From an uncultured Coriobacteriaceae bacterium (GTDB lineage: Bacteria; Actinomycetota; Coriobacteriia; Coriobacteriales; Atopobiaceae): a DNA stretch of 17,270 nucleotides. The number at the start of each line of letters is the position of its first letter. The first letter of the stretch is position 1. Of this stretch, positions 7,507 through 13,313 are shown piece after piece. The notes beneath the pieces are model-generated. The model had not been told where the DNA came from. It searched no databases and saw only the letters and a program-made list of their open reading frames with translations. The stretch lies in the NCBI GenBank assembly GCA_900549525.1, contig UWSJ01000039.1, forward strand, positions 1 through 17,270. The letters run 5' to 3'. Both the position numbers and the translations under genes were made by a program.

Positions 7507-8733
7507 CTACTCGATGAACATCGCGTCGCCAAACGAGAGGAAGCGGTAGCGCTCGTCGATGGCGGCCTCGTAGGCGTCCATGATCTGCTCGCGGCTCGCA
7601 AGGGCGCTCACGAGCATCATGAGCGTCGAGCGCGGCACGTGGAAGTTGGTGATGAGGGCGTCCACCACGTGATAGGTGCTGCCCGGCATGAGGTAGAGCT
7701 GCGTCGTGGCGTTCTCGCGTACCACGACGTCTCCCCGTCCCAGGGTGTCCGCCGAGTCCGCGCGGCCCTCGAAGCCCCGCGCCACCATGGGCGGCACCGC
7801 CGCGGGCGCGTCGGGGTCGAAGGCGCTCTCGAGCGAGCGCACGGCCGTGGTGCCCACGGCCACCACGCGATGCCCGGCGGCCTTCGTGGCGTGCACGGCC
7901 TCCACCACCTCGGCGGGCACGTGGTAGCGCTCGGTGTGCATCACGTGCTGGGTGGGGTCGTCCTCCTCCACGAGGCGGAAGGTGTCGATGCCCACCTCGA
8001 GCTCCACCGTGGCCCAACCCACCCCCTTGCCCTTGAGGCGCTCGATGAGCCCGGGCGTGAAGTGCAGGCCCGCCGTGGGAGCCGCGGCAGAGTGCTCCTC
8101 GCGCATGGCGTAGACGGTCTGGTACTTCTCGGGGTCGCCCTCGTACTGGGTGATGTAGGGCGGCAGGGGCACGTGCCCCGCCGCGTGGATGGCCGCGTCG
8201 AGCGTGCGAGGCTCGCCGGTGGTCGGGTCTGTCCCCTGCGGCTCAAAGCGCACGAGACGCCCGCCCTTGGAGTCCTCCACGAAGTCGGTGACCTCGCCGG
8301 TGAGCACCACCGGCGCGCTCTCGGGCGCGTGCAGGCCACCGGCGCGGTACTCGATGACGGCACCGGGCTTGAGGCGCTTGCCCGGGTTCACGAGGCACTC
8401 CCAGACGTGGCCCATGGCGTCGAGGTCCTCGCGGCGCTTGAGCAGCAGCGTCTCGGCCACGCCGCCCGTCTTGGCCTTGCGGCCCACGAGGCGCGCCGGC
8501 ATGACGCGCGTCTTGTTGGCCACGAGCAGGTCGCCCGGCTCGAGGTAGTCGATGATGTCGGTGAAGCGACGGTGCTCGACCGAGCCGCCATCCGCGATGG
8601 AGGCCGCCTGCCCCGTCACGCCCGCCCCGCCTTGGCGGTGCAGCACGAGCAGGCGGCACGAGTCGCGCGGCTCTGCCGGAGCCTGGGCAATGAGCTCGTC
8701 GGGAAGCGGATAGTCGAAGTCGTCGGTGCGCAT
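7507..8733 (-). CDS. queA: S-adenosylmethionine:tRNA ribosyltransferase-isomerase
   Basis: QueA transfers and isomerises the ribosyl group of S-adenosylmethionine onto preQ1-34 of tRNA, giving epoxyqueuosine. Family signatures run throughout: DFDYPLPDELIAQAP at the N-terminus, GDLLVANKTRVMPARL (67-82), PLPPYI (189-194), YQTVYA (204-209), AAAPTAGLHFTP (216-227), HVMHTERYHV (263-272), AVGTTAVRSLES (292-303), DALITNFHVPRSTLMMLVSA (358-377) and YRFLSFGDAMFIE at the end. At 408 residues it is longer than the usual 340-360; the extra length is in a loop at about 33-55 and another at about 306-340. The start has AAAGGA six bases upstream. It acts after Tgt and before QueH, both elsewhere in this window. 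It converges with the coiled-coil gene and diverges from the ROK regulator. Confidence 0.97.
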   Translation of the reverse strand: MRTDDFDYPLPDELIAQAPAEPRDSCRLLVLHRQGGAGVTGQAASIADGGSVEHRRFTDIIDYLEPGDLLVANKTRVMPARLVGRKAKTGGVAETLLLKRREDLDAMGHVWECLVNPGKRLKPGAVIEYRAGGLHAPESAPVVLTGEVTDFVEDSKGGRLVRFEPQGTDPTTGEPRTLDAAIHAAGHVPLPPYITQYEGDPEKYQTVYAMREEHSAAAPTAGLHFTPGLIERLKGKGVGWATVELEVGIDTFRLVEEDDPTQHVMHTERYHVPAEVVEAVHATKAAGHRVVAVGTTAVRSLESAFDPDAPAAVPPMVARGFEGRADSADTLGRGDVVVRENATTQLYLMPGSTYHVVDALITNFHVPRSTLMMLVSALASREQIMDAYEAAIDERYRFLSFGDAMFIE

Positions 8734-8751
8734 GGGTGTCCTTTGGAGATG

Positions 8752-8772
8752 CCGCCCGGGACGTCCGGGCGG
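8752..8772 (-). promoter_or_regulatory. Hairpin in the queA leader
   Basis: CCGCCCGG and CCGGGCGG form a perfect 8-bp stem with a 5-base loop just upstream of the queA ribosome-binding site. It could influence translation or simply reflect the GC-rich leader. I do not see a preQ1 riboswitch consensus around it. Confidence 0.4.
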
Positions 8773-8822
8773 GCTTGCGATTGCCAGCGCCCTACCTTAC
8801 AGCAACGGGGACGCGCCGCGAA

Positions 8823-8841
8823 GTTCTGCGAGAATGGGGCC
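8823..8841. repeat. Motif shared with 13218-13235 (copy 1)
   Basis: GTTCTGCGAGAATGGGGCC lies between queA and the divergent ROK gene. A near-identical copy with one substitution and one deleted base lies between the SDR gene and the divergent lipoprotein gene. In both places it reads toward the plus-strand gene. Confidence 0.45.
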
Positions 8842-8873
8842 TGCACAAACACGACGGCATTCGGGGCGGTCGC

Positions 8874-10079
8874 ATGCGCATCACACAGACAAGGGACATT
8901 CGCTCGGTCAACAGGCGCGAGGTGTTCCGCTGCCTGCTCGACCACTACCCCCTCAGCCGCCAGGAGCTCTGCGGGCGCACGGGCCTCAACAAGTCGACGG
9001 TCTCCGTGATCGTGAAGGAGTGGATGGAGCGCGGGCTCGTGGTGGAGACCGAGCGAGGCGCCTCCGCAAGCGGTCGCAAGCCCATCATGCTGCAGCCGAG
9101 CGTCAACGCTGGCTTTGCCGTCGCCATCGACCTCGACGTGAGCCACTTCACAGTCATGACCTGCGACCTGTCGGGCGAGCGCGTCCTCGACGAGCTGCGT
9201 CTCCCCATCGAGCAGACCGACTTCCCCACCGTGTGTGGGCGGCTCTTCTCGGCCGTGGACGCGCTCGTGGCAAGGCGGCCGGCCTCGCGCTATGGGCTCA
9301 TCGGCATCGGCATCGCCGTGCACGGCATCGTCGACCTCACGGGCACCATTCGCTTCGTGCCTCAGCTCGACTGGCACGACATCGACGTGCGTTCCCTGTT
9401 TGCCGAGCGCTATGGCATCCCCGTCCTCGTTGACAACGACGGCAACTTTGCCGTGACGGTGGAGCAGCGGGCCGAGATTCGCCTCGGCGAGGGCACCGGC
9501 GACGACCCCGACGCGGGACGCGACCTCTCCTTCGTGAGCATCAGCGACACTATCTCGGGCGGCCAGGTCGTCAACGGACGGCTGCTCCGGGGCCATCACG
9601 GGTTCGCCAACGCCATCGGCCACCACACCGTGCAGCAAGACGAGCCCGTCCGGTGCCGCTGCGGACGCTACGGCTGCTGGGAGCAGTATTGCTCCGACGT
9701 GGCGGTGCTGTCGTCGGCGAGCGCGCTGCGCGGCGAGCCCGTGCGCTCCATGGACGAGTTCGTGGACCTCGTGCGCCACCAGGACCCGGCGGCCAGGGAG
9801 GCGCTCGACCGCTTCCTCACGCACCTGGCGATTGGCCTCACGAACATCATCTCCATCTTCGACACGCAGCTCATCGCCATCAACGCGCGGCTGCTCAACG
9901 AGTTTCCCTCCTACCTGCCCGAGGTGCAGCGCCGCATGACGCTACCCATCACCCACTTCGAGACCGTCGTGCTCGCACGCACGGGCGGGCGCGGCGCCGT
10001 CCTGGGCGCGGCCGACGCGGCGGTCGACCGCTTCTTCGAGGGCCTTTCGGTCGGCGAGGGCGAGCCGGAACGCCCGTAA
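8874..10079 (+). CDS. ROK-family transcriptional regulator
   Basis: Residues 1 to about 70 form a winged helix-turn-helix of the NagC/Mlc/XylR type (SRQELCGRTGLNKSTVSVIV at 29-48). The rest is a ROK sugar-kinase fold: IDLDVSH (85-91), GIGIAVHGIVD (144-154), VDNDGN (186-191) and the zinc motif CRCGRYGCWE (261-270). The length of 401 residues fits ROK repressors. Such proteins bind a sugar or sugar phosphate and repress uptake or catabolic genes. The usual AGEIGH sugar-binding motif reads ANAIGH (245-250), so the conserved Glu is Ala, and the glycine-rich loop is changed to DTISGG. The effector may therefore differ or be absent. I chose the ATG at 8874, preceded by a weak GGGGCGG; longer in-frame extensions do not look like family sequence. 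No sugar genes are adjacent, so the target is unknown; the divergent queA region or its own promoter are possible. Confidence 0.9.
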   Translation: MRITQTRDIRSVNRREVFRCLLDHYPLSRQELCGRTGLNKSTVSVIVKEWMERGLVVETERGASASGRKPIMLQPSVNAGFAVAIDLDVSHFTVMTCDLSGERVLDELRLPIEQTDFPTVCGRLFSAVDALVARRPASRYGLIGIGIAVHGIVDLTGTIRFVPQLDWHDIDVRSLFAERYGIPVLVDNDGNFAVTVEQRAEIRLGEGTGDDPDAGRDLSFVSISDTISGGQVVNGRLLRGHHGFANAIGHHTVQQDEPVRCRCGRYGCWEQYCSDVAVLSSASALRGEPVRSMDEFVDLVRHQDPAAREALDRFLTHLAIGLTNIISIFDTQLIAINARLLNEFPSYLPEVQRRMTLPITHFETVVLARTGGRGAVLGAADAAVDRFFEGLSVGEGEPERP

Positions 10080-10084
10080 TGCAT

Positions 10085-10122
10085 CGTTTTTTTGACGCCG
10101 CCGTTGGCGCGCCAAAAAAACG
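10085..10122. repeat. T-run/A-run inverted repeat with central palindrome
   Basis: CGTTTTTTTG (10085-10094) is perfectly complementary to CAAAAAAACG (10113-10122), and TTGGCGCGCCAA (10104-10115) is a perfect 12-bp palindrome within it. It starts 5 bp after the ROK stop. On either strand the T run precedes the GC-rich stem, the reverse of a normal intrinsic terminator. It abuts the larger inverted repeat that follows. Confidence 0.6.
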
Positions 10123-10226
10123 TGCACAACCTCACGTACTGCACCAGGCCGATTACCTGCGATTTTATAACAATGACGCAGGTATATGCGTTGCTTTACA
10201 GGCTGCAGTCATTGAGGTTGTGCACG
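10121..10226. repeat. 106-bp nested inverted repeat, AT-rich core
   Basis: The ends CGTGCACAACCTCA (10121-10134) and TGAGGTTGTGCACG (10213-10226) are a perfect 14-bp inverted repeat. Nested inside are ACTGCA/TGCAGT (10138-10143 and 10204-10209) and TACCTGCG/CGCAGGTA (10154-10161 and 10177-10184), around an AT-rich 15-base loop. The core is clearly poorer in GC than the flanking genes. It lies between the convergent ROK and permease genes. It may be a terminator-like structure, an extragenic palindromic repeat or a small non-autonomous element; no flanking target duplication is evident. Confidence 0.6.
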
Positions 10227-10336
10227 ATTCTTAAGCAGGCCTTTCGTATGGTATGCATAAAGATTCGGTTGCGCGCATATTATCAGCCGCGATATGCATT
10301 CCGTGGACGCAAGCGGCGCACTCGAGCTCGCCGACC
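10227..10336. other. AT-richer noncoding spacer before the permease stop
   Basis: This stretch holds two copies of ATATGCAT-like sequence (around 10252 and 10290) and a possible CGGTTG/CAGCCG stem between them. I see no gene and no T-run terminator for the permease. Confidence 0.5.
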
Positions 10337-11800
10337 CTATCGATGCCGATTGAACCCCACGACGTGCATCACGAAGAAGGCCACCGCAAGCACAGCATAG
10401 GCCACCACGAAGTCGGTCTCGAACACGTAGGTACTCGTGAGGATGGGGCCGGGCGAGTGAATCATGCCGATGAGCGTGAGGCCGAGCGCCACGACGTTGG
10501 TGATCGAGGCCTTAAGCCAGTCGTTGTCGATGATGAAGACGAAGAGGCAGCCCACGAGCAGGCCCGTGAAGGCCGCGCCGGGGGCGAAGGCGGCAAAGCC
10601 GGGAAGGCCGTCCTCGGCCGCGTTGTCGGAGATGAAGCTCATGACGAGCGGCAGCGACGCCATGATGGACGCCGGGAAGTACTTCTTGTCGACGACCTCG
10701 AAGGCCTGGGCGTAGCTGGAGATACCCACGAAGACGAGGATGGGCAGCACGACGGCCGCGGGCACGAAGGCGGTGATGATGGCCGTGAGGCCCGTGAGGC
10801 CCACGAGCGCGTAGATCACGACGATGCCGAGGTGGTAGCCGGTGCCGGAGCCCATTTCCTTCCAGCCAGGGTAGCCCCAGTAGACGCCCGGGGCGAGGGG
10901 GTTGCCAAAGAGCGCGCCCACCATGCTCGCGAGGCCGGAGATGACGAGCGGCTCGTTGGTGGTGAAGTAGGTGTCACCGCACTCCTTGGCCTGCTCGACG
11001 CCCTGGATGCCGGTGATGACCTCGTTGAGCGAGAACACGATGATGATGGGGATGAAGCTCACGACCCGCTCGAACACCTCGGGCGCGAAGATCCAGAAGG
11101 TGGGAAGCGGCACGTAGAAGCCGATGTTGGCAAGCGAGCCCGTGACGGTGTCGACGCTCATGGCGCCGGAGATCCACGCGATGCCCGCGCCCATGACGAT
11201 GGCGACGAGCGCCGCCGGGAGCTTGGTCTCGACCTTGCCGAGGTAGATCACGAAGAGCACCACGAGCGAGAGCCAGCCCACGAGCGGCATGGCAAGCGCA
11301 CCGTTCATCGACTGAAGGATGAGGAACGCCATGGCGCCGCCGCCGAGCGAGCCAAACAGGGCGCCCGCCGGGACGATCTTGAGCAGCAGGGGCACGACGA
11401 ACGCGCCAATGAGGAAGACGAGGCCGCTGAAGAAGTGCGCGAGCACGCCCACCTTGAAGGCGAGCATGGCGTCGCCCGTGGCCTGGTAGACCGGCAGCAT
11501 GATGCTGAAGAGCCAGATGAACATGCGACCTGCCTGCACACCCGCCGGAATGGCCGTGAGGTTGGCGTCGCCGCGCTGTTTGGCGACATGGCGGTAGTAG
11601 ACCCACATGCCGCCGTTGAGTACGATGACCGTCACGAGCAGGCCCGGCATCATGGTGCCGAACACGGTGCTCGCGTCGAGCCCGAAGGTGCCCACGAGCA
11701 CCGACAGGGCGACGATGACCTTCGAGAAGCCGTCGAAGAACACGCCGATGGTAGCGTCGAGGTCCGCCTTCTTGAAGAGCGGAATTCTCACCTGTTCCAT
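10337..11800 (-). CDS. NCS2-like (purine/xanthine-uracil type) permease
   Basis: The 487-residue protein is almost wholly hydrophobic, with about 12-14 predicted membrane helices. It resembles the nucleobase-cation symporter-2 superfamily (AzgA/PbuG and UraA/XanP relatives). The best evidence is the central block FSLNEVITGIQGVEQAKECGD (256-276, N259 and E260 in a membrane segment), followed by ISGLASMVGALFGNP (287-301) and AAVVLPILVFVGISS, which match the order of the family's substrate-binding and gate segments. The usual AzgA DLFDT motif is not present, so the substrate cannot be read from sequence. Purines, pyrimidines or another small heterocycle are possible. The start has AAGGGAAGGAAG upstream. 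It converges with the ROK gene and has a long structured leader. Its proximity to tgt, queA and queH makes a queuosine-precursor substrate conceivable, as inference only. Confidence 0.65.
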   Translation of the reverse strand: MEQVRIPLFKKADLDATIGVFFDGFSKVIVALSVLVGTFGLDASTVFGTMMPGLLVTVIVLNGGMWVYYRHVAKQRGDANLTAIPAGVQAGRMFIWLFSIMLPVYQATGDAMLAFKVGVLAHFFSGLVFLIGAFVVPLLLKIVPAGALFGSLGGGAMAFLILQSMNGALAMPLVGWLSLVVLFVIYLGKVETKLPAALVAIVMGAGIAWISGAMSVDTVTGSLANIGFYVPLPTFWIFAPEVFERVVSFIPIIIVFSLNEVITGIQGVEQAKECGDTYFTTNEPLVISGLASMVGALFGNPLAPGVYWGYPGWKEMGSGTGYHLGIVVIYALVGLTGLTAIITAFVPAAVVLPILVFVGISSYAQAFEVVDKKYFPASIMASLPLVMSFISDNAAEDGLPGFAAFAPGAAFTGLLVGCLFVFIIDNDWLKASITNVVALGLTLIGMIHSPGPILTSTYVFETDFVVAYAVLAVAFFVMHVVGFNRHR

Positions 11801-11901
11801 TGACTTCCTTCCCTTTCAGGGGTTGACCACACTCGAGAATCGAGTTTGTTTGACACTCGAACTAGTTGCGAGGAAGAACAGGTGGGGGTTTGGCCCCGAC
11901 C
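11801..11901 (-). promoter_or_regulatory. Structured leader of the permease gene
   Basis: On the minus strand the leader first has GGT-C-GGGG/CCCC-C-ACC with a CCAAA loop (11881-11901). Two identical TCGAGTGT segments (11853-11860 and 11829-11836) then flank an ACTCGA (11840-11845) that can pair with either, giving two mutually exclusive hairpins. A small CCC/GGG stem near 11812-11823 adjoins the ribosome-binding site. This layout is typical of leader-based switches, but I do not recognise a purine or preQ1 riboswitch consensus. A candidate -10 (TAGATA, 11902-11907) lies just upstream. Confidence 0.4.
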
Positions 11902-11916
11902 TATCTAATCGATAAA

Positions 11917-11945
11917 CGGCACGTATCGCTTGGTGAGCGGCACGT
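11917..11945. repeat. CGGCACGT direct repeats 21 bp apart
   Basis: CGGCACGT occurs at 11917-11924 and 11938-11945, each followed by a related T/GCT/GGT pattern. The 21-bp spacing equals two helical turns, as expected for tandem binding sites of one protein. They lie at and above the candidate permease promoter, so an operator is possible. Confidence 0.35.
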
Positions 11946-12035
11946 TTGCTCGGTAGCGGGTCGCCGGGTCGCTCGACCGGGCGCAGCCACCGATGGCGAA
12001 CGAGCATGCGCACGCGCCCGGACTACGACACTGGT

Positions 12036-12126
12036 GCGCTCGGGGCCCGCAGCCACCAACGCCGGGGGCGCTCGGGGCCACACGGCTCATCGACGCCGGG
12101 ACGCCCAGCCGCACGCGGCTCATCGA
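12036..12126. repeat. Degenerate 32-33 bp tandem repeat
   Basis: GCGCTCGGGGCC recurs at 12036 and 12068, and CGGCTCATCGA recurs at 12083 and 12116. Both pairs are offset by 32-33 bp, so the region appears to be about three diverged copies of one unit. It is noncoding, downstream of the SDR gene and upstream of the permease. No other gene-like signal is seen between 11946 and 12256 apart from the hairpin at 12126. Confidence 0.4.
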
Positions 12127-12186
12127 TTTAGCATCGCTACGCATTTGCCTCCCACTCCGGGAGGCAAATGCGCACAAATGCTAAAT
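12126..12186. repeat. Nested perfect hairpin, two stems
   Basis: CGCATTTGCCTCCC (12140-12153) and GGGAGGCAAATGCG (12159-12172) form a perfect 14-bp stem with a 5-base loop. Outside it ATTTAGCAT (12126-12134) and ATGCTAAAT (12178-12186) form a perfect 9-bp outer stem. It is 70 bp past the SDR stop, so it may act in 3'-end formation, but no T run follows on either strand. Confidence 0.65.
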
Positions 12187-12256
12187 TGGCACCCGCACAG
12201 CGCAGAACACCCGCGCCACGCAGCACGATGGTGCAACGCGGAACGGCGGCGCCACG

Positions 12257-13057
12257 TTACGGGCGCTGACCGAGACCGCCCTCGAGCGTGACGGTCTCGC
12301 CGCTCATGTACTTGAAGTCCGGGCCGCAGAGCTGCACTACCACACGGCCAATCTCTCGTTCGACGTCGCCGAAGTGGCCCGCCGGCGGCGTGTGCACGTT
12401 CTTCTCGTACGCCTCCGGATAGGCGTCCTTGAAGCCCTCGAGGGCACGCGTCCAGGCAAGCGGGCACACGACGTTCACGTTGACGCCGTCGGCCGCCCAC
12501 TCGGTCGCCGCGACGCGCGTGAGACCGCGGATGCCCTCCTTGGCGGCAGCGTAGGAGCATTGCCCGGCGTTGCCGAACAGCCCCGCGCCCGAGGCGAAGT
12601 TCACGACCGAACCATGCGTCTCCTTGAGATGCGGGTAGCACTTCTGCATGTAGAGGAAGGCGGCGTAGAGGCCGGAGTAGATGGCGAGGTCGAACTGCTC
12701 GAGTGTGTGATTTGCAAGCGACACGCCCGACGCCGACGCCTGCGCGTTGTTGACGAGCGCGTCGATACGGCCAAACGCGCGCAGCGCCTCGTCGACCACG
12801 TGCTGGACGGTCGTCTCGTTGTCGGCACCGGCCTCCACGTCGGCGCGGACAGGCAGAACCTGCACGCCAAACTCGCGCTCGAGGTCGTCCTTGGCAGCCT
12901 GCAGCTTGGCCTCGTTGCGCCCGGTAATCACGAGATTGGCTCCCTCGCGCGCAAAGGCGCGGTCGATGCCGTAGCCGATAGAACCCGGCGCCCCGTCCTT
13001 GAGCGTGGCCTTGCCGCCGCCCGTGACGATGACCGTCTTGCCTTCGAAGTATCCCAT
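12257..13057 (-). CDS. Short-chain dehydrogenase/reductase (SDR) with extended glycine-rich loop
   Basis: This 266-residue NAD(P)-dependent oxidoreductase shows the classical SDR plan. It has a Rossmann N-terminus (VIVTGGGK at 9-16), an NNAQ motif at 103-106 (normally NNAG), catalytic S156, and Y169-x3-K173 (SYAAAK). The C-terminal YMSGETVTLEGGLG is typical of the classical family. The cofactor loop is unusual. Instead of TGxxxGIG it reads TGGGKATLKDGAPGSIGYGI (12-31), about eight residues longer, ending in an SIGYGI stretch like that of FabI-type enoyl reductases. R47 after the second strand hints at NADP preference. The ATG has AGGGG five bases upstream. The substrate cannot be inferred. 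It is transcribed alone and diverges from the lipoprotein gene. Confidence 0.93.
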   Translation of the reverse strand: MGYFEGKTVIVTGGGKATLKDGAPGSIGYGIDRAFAREGANLVITGRNEAKLQAAKDDLEREFGVQVLPVRADVEAGADNETTVQHVVDEALRAFGRIDALVNNAQASASGVSLANHTLEQFDLAIYSGLYAAFLYMQKCYPHLKETHGSVVNFASGAGLFGNAGQCSYAAAKEGIRGLTRVAATEWAADGVNVNVVCPLAWTRALEGFKDAYPEAYEKNVHTPPAGHFGDVEREIGRVVVQLCGPDFKYMSGETVTLEGGLGQRP

Positions 13058-13092
13058 GGGTTCCCCTATCGTGCGTCGTATGTCGCGTTGTC

Positions 13093-13128
13093 GCCGCGTG
13101 GTGCGTCCTTGCCGCGTGGTGCGTCCTT
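13093..13128. repeat. Two perfect 18-bp tandem repeats in the SDR leader
   Basis: GCCGCGTGGTGCGTCCTT is repeated exactly, back to back (13093-13110 and 13111-13128), with a further GCCGC after it. It lies 36-71 bp upstream of the SDR start. Read on the minus strand, each copy begins with an AAGGA-like sequence. It could be a tandem operator or a slippage-prone repeat. Confidence 0.7.
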
Positions 13129-13217
13129 GCCGCACGCCGCACGGCGCTCCTCTGCTGGCGACAGCTAGCCTACCCAGAGCCGCGCCCGCCATTCGGAGCA
13201 GGGCCTGTCGCGCAAGG

Positions 13218-13235
13218 GTTCTGCAAGATGGGGCC
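13218..13235. repeat. Motif shared with 8823-8841 (copy 2)
   Basis: GTTCTGCAAGATGGGGCC differs from the copy upstream of the ROK gene by one base and one deletion. It lies about 80 bp before the lipoprotein start, again within a divergent intergenic region. Confidence 0.45.
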
Positions 13236-13313
13236 GCTGGGCATGTTGGCGCACCGCGCGGCGCACGGGCGGCGTAGACTCTACCCAACGACCGCCAACC
13301 CACGGGAGCGCCC

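Noticed and set aside
10121..10226. Integron attC site
   Set aside because: Size and nested arms are reminiscent, but the right arm reads GTTGTGC rather than GTTRRRY, the outer stem is perfectly paired without the expected extrahelical bases, and no integrase is present.
10253..11803. 516-codon plus-strand frame opposite the permease
   Set aside because: Its His/Glu/Arg/Asp-rich product is the complement of a hydrophobic membrane protein; the minus-strand frame has helices and a good ribosome-binding site.
11801..11910. Known purine or preQ1 riboswitch before the permease
   Set aside because: The conserved loop sequences of these classes are not visible; only generic alternative hairpins can be supported.
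13081..13140. Short CRISPR-like array
   Set aside because: The 18-bp units are directly adjacent with no spacers and only two complete copies, so this is a simple tandem repeat.
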